Source: Adineta ricciae (taxonomy: Eukaryota > Rotifera > Eurotatoria > Adinetida > Adinetidae). From it: a stretch of DNA of 64,000 nt. A program made the translations under genes and the position numbers. The stretch is taken from positions 233,747 to 297,746 of the forward strand of contig CAJNOJ010000111.1 of the NCBI GenBank assembly GCA_905250025.1. The letters run 5' to 3'. The notes beneath the pieces are model-generated. The model was not told where the DNA came from and searched no databases. It was given only the letters and a program-made list of their open reading frames with translations. Position 1 is the first letter of the stretch; every line of letters starts with the position of its first letter. Shown here piece after piece: positions 1 to 11,129 of the stretch.

Positions 1-1406
1 TACGTTGATATGACATATGGATAGAAAAACATCATGTCTGAGAATAGGTATTCCATTATGAAATCAATTAATAAAATTTTAGAGGACGCCCATGACTGAT
101 AATGTTCCGTCGACATTTAAAAGTGCGAAATAGTAGAATTATACTACATTTGATCGAGAAATCTGTAAACAAATCACAAGATTCCAATATGAACACACAT
201 TCTACTTCGCAACGCAATGATCATATTGATGCCACAGTCTACGACTTCGAATAAGCGTTAGGTGGCGCCAAAGACACAACCGCAAGCAGTTCATATGTAT
301 GAGACATGAATTCCATAACGATCGACGTATCTATGGACTCTGGTATGACGTAAAACGAAATAAAACTGAATATATCAAATGATAGTTTGGCATCAAATCA
401 ATCGATCTTTAAGAAATTCATCTTGTTTCAAACTTGATCTTTTCTATACATACAGCGAATGTAGAATTAATATATTGAACACACAGCAGCGGATAAGAAA
501 GCGAAGAGAACGAATATTCTCATTTCACACTTGTACTTGGAAACAATTAAAAATCTACTCTAGCAAAAGACTTTTGTTAGTCAAACACTTCCAAAAGAAG
601 TCATCTTTTCAATCAGTAGGAAAGAATGATCTCCTTCTTGCAAAAATATAGAAAACAACCTATGCCTTCGATGATTTCTTTTTTGATCAATTGGAGTGAT
701 AAACTGAACTTACAGGAATCGTATACCAGAATATCTTATGATAGCAACAGCAAACTTTGTGTTAACAATGGCAACCGCTCTTGTTGATCTGACCGAGGTC
801 TATTCTGATCCATCTTCGCCATGGCATTTGCTCATACGGACATTTATTCTCTTTATTTCCGGATGCCTTATGTGTTGAGCATTGATATACTTTTATTTGA
901 AACATTCTTCACGTCAATTAAAGATTTATTTTCTTTCATTCGGTTTGAGATTTAAACGAGGGTAATTTACAATGGATAAATATACAAAAAATGATTTAGG
1001 CTAGAGGATCATGGCGTATATTTTATGAACTGTAGTCAGACAGCGAGAGGCACTAATGAAATAAATTTCTCAGGTGAAATACATCGTTCGTTCCATAGTT
1101 GATTATAGACACAAAAAACACATAATGAAGTACACATATGCAGTTCATATGCGAGTGACAAGCTATGATGTTCTCATTCCACGCTTTACGGCGACACATT
1201 CAGTTGGTACGACAGCGTCGTCAAAAGATAGCGCCAGTAGTTTCATAACAGCTCTCCAGTGAAAGTGGTCACTAACGTCATAACAATAGACTCTCCTATG
1301 GAGATTTAAAGCCAATCGAAAAGAAATGATTGCATATGTCTTTTGTACATTTTACATCGAAGATCGATTGTTTTCTAATTCAAATCACTGCATCTTCTTC
1401 TAGATA
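1..1406. other. Gene-free stretch upstream of TBC1D31
   Basis: No open frame here has protein-like composition or paired splice signals that I can link to a family. The longest frames (about 379-651 and 1074-1262 on +) are short and look random. The last ~100 bases are probably promoter and 5' UTR of the gene starting at 1407. I see no repeat or RNA gene. Confidence 0.5.
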
Positions 1407-4400
1407 ATGCACAATACGCTTGAATTACATGGTAAAGAGGGCGGCCAGATTTGGCATCGAAAAGGAGCTGGCAAACATGGGTATATATTCGATTTTTATC
1501 CGTTTGAAAATACTATTTCGATGATTCTAGTTTACTAGTGACTGTTCTACATTCGATATATAATGTTGCCGATGTTCCATTGAAAACAGTCCATTTTCTT
1601 CAAGCAGGTTTTGATCGTTTTGGCGAACGATTGTTAGGAGTTGATCAACGTGGAAATGTCTATGTTTTCGATCTGATCCGAAATAAGTATGGACATAATT
1701 GAGTTGGCCCTTGACATTTGGCATAATCGTTCTTGCTTAGATTCGAACTTGTTCATCGAACAGGTACAAGCTGTACAGCAGTTGCATTTAATCTACGAAA
1801 TCCATCAGAATTTTTGCTCGCTATGCCCGATTTTACCGTGAAATGCTTCGATGCTGGTAAGCGATTATTTCTTCAGATGGTTGTTTTCTGTATATTAAAT
1901 TTGTTTCAGATAAGAAAGAATTTGTTGCATGGTTAAAAGGCCATACAACGCCAGTGAAGGAAATTTCAGTTGATAGCAATGGCGATTTTTGTATAACAAC
2001 GTCTGCTGAGATTGCATTCTTATGGGAATTGAAAACATTCGAACGTAAACGTAAATTAACAATTACAAATAAAAATGATGTTTGTCTATACCGTGTAAGC
2101 ACTACTTCCTTTGATTTTGTATTCTCTATGAAATATTTTTAAGGCTTTCTTTTGTCCGGTATCAAACTATATTTTAACATGTTTTCGTGATGACTCAATC
2201 CTTGTTTGGGATGCAAAAAATCTCGAATTCAAATATCAATTAGTTGTGCCTGAGAAGAATCCACCATTTTATCGAGCATTTGCGGTTACAAAGTCAGCCA
2301 ATTGTAACAATATTCTATTTATAGCTTAGTCTCTTGGTTTAGTGATGGTGGAATACTGGTGTGTGGTGGAAAGTCGACTTATCTACAGATATGGAATTTA
2401 GAAACACATAAACTAGTTAAAATAATTGAACTACCAAAAGCTATTAAAGAAATCAAAGAAATGTCTTTCGTTAGTGAAAGTTTCGATGGTGGTTCGCATA
2501 AAGTACGAATTCCGTCATAGTTAATGACTTCTACGATTGTCGATCTTATTTTTAGGTTATTGCAATGCTTTGTCAAGATGGTATTGTTCGTTTCGCTGAC
2601 ATCGAGACATGCCGTGATCTATTTCAAATTGGACAAGAAACTGATCCCATTCACCATTTTCTTCTTGCGTCGAGTGGAAAATTTTGTGCATGTACACTTC
2701 AATCAGGTCAATTACAAATCTATGATTTAGCATCAACATGGAAAGAATTAAATCGTGCACCGTCGCCTATCGTTCGAGCATTACGTTCCAATGACGATTT
2801 TAACAATGACACAAATAGTCAAATCACATGTTCGAAGGGATCAACGACTGCACGAAGTTTTCGTTCGGGAATAACGTCAAGTGCGAGTACAGTCACAGGA
2901 AAGAAATTAGCGCTTAAAAAGCGTCGTCATTCAGCATCAGATCGGTTACAATTGAGACAACATTATGCAACGAGAATATCAGATAAAACAAGCGTGTCGT
3001 CAACAACACTTGATCAATCGGCAGTAAGATTTAATGAAATACAGATTTGATTAGGAAGGAAACTTTCTCCAATATTTAGTTTCGAGACCTACCGGAAGGA
3101 TTGAATTTCAAAAAACTCTATAAATTATTGAGATTCTATGGCGAATATCCATCGAAATATCGGTAAGAAAGGAAAAAGGAGTTCCCATCTCCGTATGAAA
3201 TCTTTATTTTGAAGAGCATTCATCTGGCGATGTCTTCTTCGTTTACCTGAAAATCATGCAGCTTATGCTGCCCTTGTTGAAAAAGGTGGTCATTCATCTT
3301 TTGCTAAATTACAAGATCAATATCCACTTAAAAGTCGAAAACTATTACGAATTATGCAACGGTATTCTCCGGAGGAGCATTTTTCTTCTCTTCTTGATCT
3401 CATTTTTTTTTTCATAATAGTGTGTTATCGGCATTATCTCACTGGTCATCGATCTTTGGCGAAACCGACTTTTTACCATTATTAGCATTTCCATTTATAA
3501 AATTATTTGAAAATAATCAATTAATTTGTTTTGAAGTTGTTGCAACAGTTATTTCCAACTGGTGTCAATTATGGTTTATGTACTTTCCAAATCCACCTGT
3601 GAATATCTTAGGTACGACATCAGACTTGAGTCTCTCAATACGTCTCTGTTTCTTTGTAAAGGAATGGTTGAAAACCTTTTAACACATCATGATCGGACTT
3701 TACTGACACATTTCGTACGTTACAAAGTAACGTCACAGGTAAGTACTAATATCAACCTGCGATCTAATTAAGAATTCATTTTGAACAGATCTATGCATGG
3801 TCACTATTGGAAACATTCTTTTCGGAAATCTTCAATCGTGACGAATGGTTGTGTTTATTTGATCATATATTCAGTAATCATCCATCATTTATTCTCTTTA
3901 TTGTTGTATCGTATTGTATCAATAATCGAAGTGCACTGTTACGAGTGACTGAATTGGATGACTTTAAATATTTTTTTCATCATCGCAATCCAATACTAGT
4001 ACAAACGATTCTCACTGAAGCCTATCGGCTTAGTGAAGTCACACCAGCAGATATTGATCCAAAGCGTATGATCGAAGCATTTCAACCATTGACACGCGGA
4101 CAATATCCTGTTTTTAATAAATATCCGAAATTCATTGTTGATTATCAAATACAAGAAAAAGAAAAATTACGTGAAGAAGAGATGAATTATATTCGTCAAC
4201 GGTAAAAGTCAAAAGAATTGATTTAAGATACGATTGTTGTGTTTATCTAGTGAATTAAATGTTGAAATGTTTCGTGAACGACAGCAGCGTCGACATGAAG
4301 AAGAATCATGGCTTCGTCAACAGGTTTGCCATAACTTTCTTATTAGTTATTTTCCACGAAATCTTCTCTTCTAGCAATTATTAATTGAAGCCGAAGAAAA

Positions 4401-5791
4401 ACGACGTCGATTATTATTAGAAGAAGATAATCGCGTCAAGGAACAAAAATCGAAGTTCGTTTTCTCATTCCAATTAATTTATTTTCATTTTCTTCGAGTA
4501 GACTGCAAATGCTCAATCAAGAAATCAAAGTTCGTGAAATGCAAATGCTCGATGTTGCACGTCGCAAAATGCTTCATCAACAACATTTACTCAAAGAAGC
4601 TGAATTACATCGATTGGATGACGAAATTCGCAAGAAAGTACGTCAAATTGTCTCTTTTTATGCTCATATAATACATCTTTTATTTAGGCTGGAGAACGAA
4701 AAGATGTTTTAGAATCAGGAATCAAATCTGCCGAACTCAAAGCGCTTGAATTGGAAACTCAAACAAAAATCTTAGAAAACGTAAAACTCATCTCTGACGC
4801 AAATAGTCACGAAACAATTCGGTTTTGTCGTTCTAGCAAATGCTTCGTTTACAAACAACGAAACCATCAAATGGTGCTCCTTTCGATTTGGACGATTTAG
4901 CTGATGATCAAAGTCTACGACCTACAACACGAAAAATTATCGCAGATGCTAAGGTTTAATGAAACTTTTCTTTGGTTCTATAAATGTTTGATTTCTTTCT
5001 AGCATACACATCATTTTCCTAATGAGATATCCATGGATGATGGGAATATTGCATTACGATTTGAAATGAAGGATGAAGATGCAAAGGATGATATGACTGA
5101 CGTAAACTAAATTATTAAAAAAAACAACTGAACGGTTTGATTTCGCAAAATTTAGGTTTGGAAACAACTCCGTGAAGCTAAAGCAAAAGAATTAGAAGTA
5201 AAAAAGCAACTGAATGATATGTATCAACAAAAGGTAGAACAAAGATTATGTATCGATATAATCATTGTCTTGTTATGTTCAGAATGCTTTAAACAGTCAA
5301 AACACCAATCAATTAATGCAAGTGATGAGTAGTAACAAACCTCCTATCATAGATATTGAAAGACCAGTATCATCGAAGGCAAAAATAACCACAGCAATCG
5401 ATGAACCGAATACAGAATCGTATCAAACATCAGGTGAGAATTTATATCAATAGTTTGTTTTTACTTATACACGATAGTCGGTAATTGTAGAAGTTATTGG
5501 AATGATGAATCGACCAACAAAAGTGCGATGTATTAATACACCAAACGGTTCAGTGGCTGGTGATACATCAACCTCGTCTGCGCGTAAATTTATTTCACTA
5601 GAAATCTGAATGCTCAATTCTACTTGTTTTCTTATTTAGTGAATCTCGATCGAGGCCGTGGTGAACTTGAAAATGATATTCGTAAACTGCTGACTGACAT
5701 ACGTGAACGTCGAACACGATTAGTTCATGAAAATTCGCAGTCAATTGCTTATGTACCAACATCAGTTGATCCTCCTGCTGCCATTTCTTGA
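1407..5791 (+). CDS. TBC1D31: TBC1D31 (WDR67) orthologue: WD40 + TBC + coiled-coil protein
   Basis: In animals TBC1D31 is a centriolar-satellite/ciliary protein with a degenerate Rab-GAP (TBC) domain. The ATG at 1407 opens with a Gly-Gly-Gln-Ile-Trp-His-Arg stretch like the vertebrate N-terminus. WD40 repeats follow to about 3010 (for example GNVYVFDL, FLLAMPDFTVKCFDA, ELKTFERKRKL, CQDGIVRFADIETC). The TBC part runs from about 3080 to 4200 and includes GEYPSKYR, LPENHAAY, LSALSHWSSIF, NNQLICFEV, FPNPPVNIL, FSNHPSFI and GQYPVFNKYPKFIVDYQ, all close to the vertebrate protein. A charged coiled coil (about 4140-5240) and a short tail with RERRTRL end at the TGA at 5789-5791. About 15 exons are joined by short GT-AG introns, for example after RNK near 1684 and after SKYR near 3171. 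Splice sites were placed by eye; no frame-breaking lesion was seen. Poly(A)-like AATAAA lies just downstream. Confidence 0.93.
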
Positions 5792-6476
5792 ATCTCAAAT
5801 AAATTGTAGATTAGTGACATTTACTTCTTTTTATGATGTTATATGTTCTTATTCAGTATAACTTTTGTGTTCTATTAGTATTTACACTATAAATAAATGT
5901 TCATGTTTAGAATCTATCAAGAAAATAAATCAAAAAGAACTTTTCAAATGAAAACTTGCATAGCTTTTCAGGCATACTTATTTAGGTTGACTTACACCTT
6001 TGTTGGTATTAGTAATTATGCTTATCATCAGTAAAATGAAGTTGAACCACGACTGTCGTAGATAGAGGTGTTTTTGGTGCCTTTCAATGGTAGGATGAAT
6101 CGACTGTGCAGTTTCATACGAAGTATTCATTCTTTTATAGTATTCGAGATTCCAAAGCTACCCTTGTTTACACATTCGACTTAGGAACTTGACACGAATA
6201 CGTAGACAAACAAACGATTTTGTTCATCTGATTCTCCGTACAGTCAAGCGAATATGTTATGGGCATCTGCCTTCAATAGCTTTATTTGAACCTATACATA
6301 CGTCGCCAGGAATCAACGGTTTAAAAAGCGTTTTTGAAAGTCATTGTGAGAAAGTTCCTTCTCAATATCACCCGGGAATGCAAATATTGATACTAGATTT
6401 CTTATGCAAACAATTTTATTTCTTTTGAAAGCAAAACTCCAAGAATAGAACAAGATCATAGCATAACAAGCTTTAT
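5792..6476. other. Intergenic, TBC1D31 3' side
   Basis: Contains AATAAA-type signals close to the TBC1D31 stop and then no convincing gene. An open frame at 6189-6428 (+) lacks an ATG and resembles nothing I know. The right edge is the 3' side of the minus-strand paralogue ending at 6477. Confidence 0.5.
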
Positions 6477-7103
6477 TCACTTCGCATTCAAAATGCTTTC
6501 TAGTTTACGCACCATACAAGTTTCAATCAATTCATTACGTCGTAATTCGGAAGTTGAAGTAGACTGTTGAAGAAATGACGGCATATAGTCTTGTACGTTC
6601 GTATTTGGCACACGGGACAAGAAGTTGCGCCAACGTGATAATCCAGTACTATTCGAGTTGTTTTTTTCTATCGGTTGAGATTGTTCCTGGTGATCATTAT
6701 TTGATGTTTGATCTTGGTCAGGATCTTTGTGAATAGAATTCAAAAGGCATTGGTAAAGTTCCGCCAATCTCATCCTTTTAACTATTGCTCGTATCTGTTG
6801 CGATTGAGTTTGTTCTTCATATATTGCAAGATAATTTTCTTTGTCTTTGACATATAATATTACATGGAAATTCTTCAGTTCTTGTTCATCATAGAACATT
6901 TTGTGTTGATTATTCAATGTTGTAAGTTCACTTTTGAGTGTCTTCTGTAATTCATCAGACAATTGATGAAATTCAGGTATATCGTCTAAATTTTCGAATT
7001 TTCGTATTTGAATGTCAGTTGCAATTGAAAGCCAAATCTGTTCGCAATCTTCTTGACTGGAAGGAAGTATTGGATCACTTGGATTTTTTTCGTTGTTGTC
7101 CAT
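6477..7103 (-). CDS. Paralogue-cluster protein, copy 1 (hydrophilic C-terminus)
   Basis: Single-exon gene of 208 codons with ATG at 7103. Residues ~20-100 carry the cluster signature: W-x2-IATDI-x-IRKFENLDDIPEF, a Leu/Gln-rich stretch, a FYDEQEL segment and a YLAIYEE motif. The end keeps the family's C-terminal pattern, here ETCMVRKLESI (compare AACILKKLQGI in copy 5). Unlike its relatives it has no hydrophobic segments in the second half; a Gln/Asn/Ser-rich linker occupies residues ~125-190. It is divergent from copy 2, sharing a 435-bp intergenic region. I do not recognise the family and assign no function. The intact frame and conserved ends argue for a real gene. Confidence 0.7.
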   Translation of the reverse strand: MDNNEKNPSDPILPSSQEDCEQIWLSIATDIQIRKFENLDDIPEFHQLSDELQKTLKSELTTLNNQHKMFYDEQELKNFHVILYVKDKENYLAIYEEQTQSQQIRAIVKRMRLAELYQCLLNSIHKDPDQDQTSNNDHQEQSQPIEKNNSNSTGLSRWRNFLSRVPNTNVQDYMPSFLQQSTSTSELRRNELIETCMVRKLESILNAK

Positions 7104-7192
7104 CTTACTCGTTTAGTTTGAAATTGCTAAATACATACGCAAACAATATGACTAATTCCTAGAGAAAATTCGTAAAAGAATGACGGAAATCT

Positions 7193-7216
7193 TTCCTTTT
7201 CACTGGGTAAAAAACC
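7193..7216. promoter_or_regulatory. Shared upstream motif of the paralogue cluster, site 1
   Basis: A stretch reading CACTGGGTAAAAAACCACG lies 90-113 bp upstream of the copy 1 start. Similar words lie upstream of copy 3 (about 8953-8975) and copy 4 (about 9896-9919): a T/C-rich start, TTGG or TGGG, an A-run, then CCA or CCC. It could be a common promoter element or just shared ancestry of duplicated upstream DNA. Confidence 0.3.
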
Positions 7217-7538
7217 ACGTTTATACATAGAATGACAGGACAAAATCTCGCTTTACATTCTCTTCCATTCTTCAGTGTATGAAGACAAGAAATAATGCAT
7301 ACAGCGACGAGAAGTCGGAAAAATCCAACGAATCAGAAAGAATATAAGCACCCACAAATGAAATATGTTGGGAAGTTCCTGAATGACTCGTGTGAACTGC
7401 AGAGTATCAACAGAAATACACCGCTTGTGGAACATTTATGATGAACACGCCTTGCGTAGTTTGCTCTTTCTTTGATTCTATAATTCGATCGAAGATAATA
7501 CTTTTTAAACATTTGGCTAGCTCTACCTCAAATACAAA

Positions 7539-8108
7539 ATGGATGAATTACAAAAATTATACGAGAGAGACGATTTTGCAGAAGTCTGGCTTCAAGTGGC
7601 AGGTGACATCAAAATTAGGAAGTATCAAAACCTGAAGGATCTGTCTGAAATTCAAAGTTTACCATCGAATTTACAGAATAAAGTCTGTGCAGCTGCAATT
7701 AACGAAAAGTTCAACTATGAAACCGTTGTTGATGAAGGAACTTTCTTCAATAGAGCATATGTGGTAGTACTCGATGAAAAAAGCAACGAAAACTGGATGG
7801 GAATGTATCACTATGACTATGCTACCACTCTGAACAAAGGGGCATCATCATTCTTAGGACTTACTGTTTGTATCGGTGGTATCTACTACTCTTGGACTGC
7901 GGCACCGCAACATTTATTCACTGTCACTAACTATATTTCAAAACATTACCAAAAGCTTCAAGACGCGATTGTATCGGCTGCTGGTACGCTGTTTTCGACA
8001 GCAACGTATTTTGCTTTCCGGAAGTGGCTCATGAATGAACATTCCGATTGGAGAATGCTAGTGGCAGCTTGCATCCTAAAAAAGATGCAAAGTGTTCGTG
8101 GTTATTGA
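7539..8108 (+). CDS. Paralogue-cluster protein, copy 2
   Basis: Single-exon gene of 189 codons with ATG at 7539. The N-terminal half carries the family motifs (LYERDDF, VWLQVAGDIKIRKYQNL, a LPSNLQNK segment, FNYETVVDEG, ENWMGMYHYDYATTL). The second half has a Gly-rich hydrophobic segment (about residues 104-122) that could cross or insert into a membrane, then an amphipathic stretch, and it ends with the conserved AACILKKMQSVR. It is closest to copy 5; both are on + and open with an acidic LY-[ED]-R-[DE]-DF block. An AATAAA lies at 8132-8137, so the gene appears complete. Function unknown; membrane association is inference from hydrophobicity. Confidence 0.72.
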   Translation: MDELQKLYERDDFAEVWLQVAGDIKIRKYQNLKDLSEIQSLPSNLQNKVCAAAINEKFNYETVVDEGTFFNRAYVVVLDEKSNENWMGMYHYDYATTLNKGASSFLGLTVCIGGIYYSWTAAPQHLFTVTNYISKHYQKLQDAIVSAAGTLFSTATYFAFRKWLMNEHSDWRMLVAACILKKMQSVRGY

Positions 8109-8248
8109 TGTGTATTTTAAGAGATAAATCAAATAAATACGACAATCCTATGCGATTTTATTGAACGTGAACGAGTGTTCAAAAACAAAAGACGATCTAG
8201 CTGTTCAGGGTTAGATAATAATCAATATTTTATTGAATCACACATCAA

Positions 8249-8277
8249 ATACAATACAATACAATACAATACAATAG
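8249..8277. repeat. (AATAC)n microsatellite
   Basis: About five perfect copies of AATAC between copies 2 and 3 of the paralogue cluster. Confidence 0.9.
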
Positions 8278-8294
8278 AAAAACTTTTTTTCAGA

Positions 8295-8897
8295 TTAACC
8301 AGTCTTTGCAATACTCTCTAATTTTTTCAGAATGCAGGCATGCACAAGCTGTTGATGTCGTATATCGCTATCAAAAATCCATTTTCGAGTGAGAAAATAC
8401 GCCGCGATTGGTGATAAAACAGTTAAAATCATCGTGAAATAATGTTTCGATGTATACGATACAAGACGGTTAACTGTTGTCATTTGGTTTAAATTTTGAT
8501 TTGTTGTCAATTTGTGTGTATCTTCAAGATATTTGAAAATGTGCTAAATAAAACATAAACTTCCAATGCCAATACCAGTCAGTAATATCTGGGTATTGAC
8601 TGAGGGTTTCTTTTCTTGATAGAAAGCAAGATACTTCTCCTTTTGTTTTATCGCTAACATTGCATAGAAACGATCGAGATATTGCTGATTGTCGAAGAAT
8701 TTATAATCGCCATTCAATGGAATCGTTTCAGATCGGATTTGATTTTGAAAATCATTGGGTAGTTGACGAAATTCAGGTATATTGTCTAATTGATCGTATT
8801 TTCGAATTTTGATATCGGTGGCAATGTTCATCCAAGTTTTTTGAAGGTCTTGTTGATCAAAATAACCTCGCAGATTTGTTAATTCAGAAGTAGTCAT
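8295..8897 (-). pseudogene. Paralogue-cluster copy 3, interrupted by one in-frame TAG
   Basis: The frame from the ATG at 8897 encodes the family signature (WMNIATDIKIRKYDQL, NIPEFRQLP, KEKYLAFYQEK) and meets a TAG at 8544-8546. Beyond it the same frame continues without another stop to the natural end near 8295, including the conserved HACILKKLESI C-terminus. Alignment with copy 4 (FIWHQLFK) puts the TAG exactly where copy 4 has tryptophan (FI-stop-HIFK), so a single TGG-to-TAG change explains it. Total length, 200 codons, matches the family. It may be a young pseudogene, a polymorphic null allele, or a base error in the assembly. Confidence 0.65.
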
Positions 8898-9215
8898 TGT
8901 CGATAAAAACTTTTAACTGACAAAAATCATATATATATATTTATTCTGTTCTCTACCCTTGGAAAAAAAACCATATGAATCATCATAGATGGCAGCATTC
9001 ATTGTTTTTCTCTCGTTCTCGTCACCATAGTGGTCAAACTTGGTAGTAAAAATCCAGATCAGACTGCAGTAATCTTACAGCTAGAAAGTGCTCCTCTTCA
9101 ATATGTGCATTTGTAATCTTGACTGCAGAAAAATTCACAGTTTATTTTATCATAAAGGTTTAACCATAATCAGAAAATATTCGAAGACAGTTGAAAGAAA
9201 AATTTGTCCTCATAG

Positions 9216-9803
9216 TTAAGAAGTTGAGATCCCATCCAATTTCTTCAGCATACAGCCTTCGATTAGTTTATTATAAGCTGAATCTCGAGTTGAAAACCAT
9301 GTTCGTATATGAGAATATCCAACTACCGTTGGTACAAAGCTCAATATCAATGATAATAAATGACTCAAGTCATAGCCTGTTGCGAGACCATTTAGATCGT
9401 TATTGGCTAATGGTAATTGTTGCATTTGAGTCTCGTCGAAAATTTTGAAAAGTTGATGCCAGATAAAAATAAATACCATGGAAAATCCTAAAGCAGCCAG
9501 CGATGTTCGTAGAGCTGCTGATGGTATTTTCTCTTCATATATGGCCAGATATTTATCTTTGTCTGTGTAAAATAGTATTGCATGGTGATTAGTCAACTTT
9601 TGCTCATTATGAAAAATTTTGTAATCATTTGTTAAATTTGACACTTCGTTTTTGAGTTGATTTTGCAATTCACTTGGTAAATCATGAAATTCGGGAATGT
9701 CAGGTAAGTTTTCAAATTTACGGATTTTAATATCAGTTGCAACTCGTGTCCAAATTTGTTCTAATTCTGTTTGATTTGCAAGTACTGTCTCGTTGGTATT
9801 CAT
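9216..9803 (-). CDS. Paralogue-cluster protein, copy 4
   Basis: Single-exon gene of 195 codons with ATG at 9803. It shows the full motif order: IWTRVATDIKIRKFENL, DIPEFHDLPSELQN, a DYKIFHNEQKL segment, DKYLAIYEEK, then a hydrophobic segment (about residues 107-125, GFSMVFIFIWHQLFKIF) and a second hydrophobic stretch around SHLLSLILSFVPTVVG. It ends in EGCMLKKLDGIS, the family's C-terminal box. It is divergent from copy 5 across 328 bp. Predicted to be membrane-associated with two hydrophobic segments. No known family recognised. Confidence 0.72.
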   Translation of the reverse strand: MNTNETVLANQTELEQIWTRVATDIKIRKFENLPDIPEFHDLPSELQNQLKNEVSNLTNDYKIFHNEQKLTNHHAILFYTDKDKYLAIYEEKIPSAALRTSLAALGFSMVFIFIWHQLFKIFDETQMQQLPLANNDLNGLATGYDLSHLLSLILSFVPTVVGYSHIRTWFSTRDSAYNKLIEGCMLKKLDGISTS

Positions 9804-10131
9804 ATTTCTTCTCTACCGTTCGAAATGTGCAATGACAAATAGATTATCTCCTAGTGTATAATGTACTGAAAGCGAGCGAGAGAACGCATGTAGGTTTTTT
9901 CCGTTGGAGAAAAAAATCCCAGTTTGTCCAGGAAAAAAGAAACACTGGCGTCAAATCAGACTGCATGAAAGATGTCGAGTGAAATCGAGTTACTCATAGT
10001 TGGAAATTCCAACGTTGTAACATCATGCTGACGAGGCATAATCATCAATATGGAAACATTTTGATGAGGTAATATAGCATAAACTTACTGATTGATTCAT
10101 TTTAGATTGTGATATCAACTGAGAACATTCG

Positions 10132-10698
10132 ATGGAAGATTTTAAACTTCTTTATGACCGAGAAGATTTTAAACATGTTTGGTTAAAAATAGCAACTGAA
10201 ATCAAAATCCGAATATACGACAAGTTAAATGACATTCCTGAATTTGGTGCTTTACCAAGCCAACTTCAGAATAAAATCCAATGTTTTTCTAAAGGTGTTA
10301 AGTTCAATTATGAAACATTCTATGATGAAGGAAATATTTACAGTACGGCTCATGTTGTGCTAATTATTCAGGAAAATGAAAATTGGCTAGGAATATTTCC
10401 ATATCATTATGCTACAACACTGACAAAAACGGTGATGACATTGTTCGGTAGTGGCGTTTTAGTTGGTGGAATTTATTATTTTTGTGCAGCTACACCGGAA
10501 TATCTTGTACCTTTAATTAAATTTATATCAGACAATTCGGACAAAGTACAGAATGGATTGGCTAGCTTAGCTAAACAATTGTTTTCAAGAGAAGGATTCA
10601 ATACGTTTATGAACTGGTTAACGAATGATAATTCAGCTTGGCATCTGCTGATTGCCGCTTGTATTCTTAAAAAATTACAAGGAATTCGTAATTGTTGA
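10132..10698 (+). CDS. Paralogue-cluster protein, copy 5
   Basis: Single-exon gene of 188 codons with ATG at 10132. Motifs in order: LYDREDFKHVWLKIATEIKIR, DIPEFGALPSQLQNK, KFNYETFYDEG, ENWLGIFPYHYATTL, a Gly-rich hydrophobic segment (LFGSGVLVGGIYYFCAA), and the terminal AACILKKLQGIR. AATAAA is at 10818-10823. It is most like copy 2, and with divergent copy 4 it repeats the copy 1/copy 2 arrangement, suggesting that a divergent gene pair was duplicated as a unit. Function unknown. Confidence 0.72.
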   Translation: MEDFKLLYDREDFKHVWLKIATEIKIRIYDKLNDIPEFGALPSQLQNKIQCFSKGVKFNYETFYDEGNIYSTAHVVLIIQENENWLGIFPYHYATTLTKTVMTLFGSGVLVGGIYYFCAATPEYLVPLIKFISDNSDKVQNGLASLAKQLFSREGFNTFMNWLTNDNSAWHLLIAACILKKLQGIRNC

Positions 10699-10823
10699 AT
10701 TAATTGGGAACTTTCGAATGAGAAGAAGGTTCCTAGAACACGCAGATATTCACTATTTTTGTTGCTGTTTTTATGTTGTATACCAGATTTAATAGATTAA
10801 TCGTATATCGTTTGGTTAATAAA

Positions 10824-11129
10824 GTCTGATTCGATCGAAATGATTCCGCAATTTTCGAATTAACGAGCCAGAGAACATCGCATCGGGATAATTTTATAAC
10901 AGACTCCGACGAGACTGGTTCGAAACCGATTCTGCTGAGAATTTCATCAAAACAGGTTACTGTCGAATCAGAAAAAAGCCGGTCCCTTGGATTCTATTAA
11001 GAGATTTTTTCCTTGCCCTGTAGATTTCAGAAAATTTTAAAACTTTTTTAACTATTACGTATATCTTACCTACATTATTATCTGGTCACAATCATAAAAA
11101 ACTTTTCATCAATACGGAGGATCAATGCC
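10824..11129. other. Intergenic between copy 5 and a decayed sixth copy
   Basis: AT-rich DNA without open frames or repeats that I can recognise. Confidence 0.5.

Noticed and set aside
5598-5798. Minus-strand frame over the last TBC1D31 exon
   Set aside because: It is antisense to a well-conserved coding exon and has no family resemblance.
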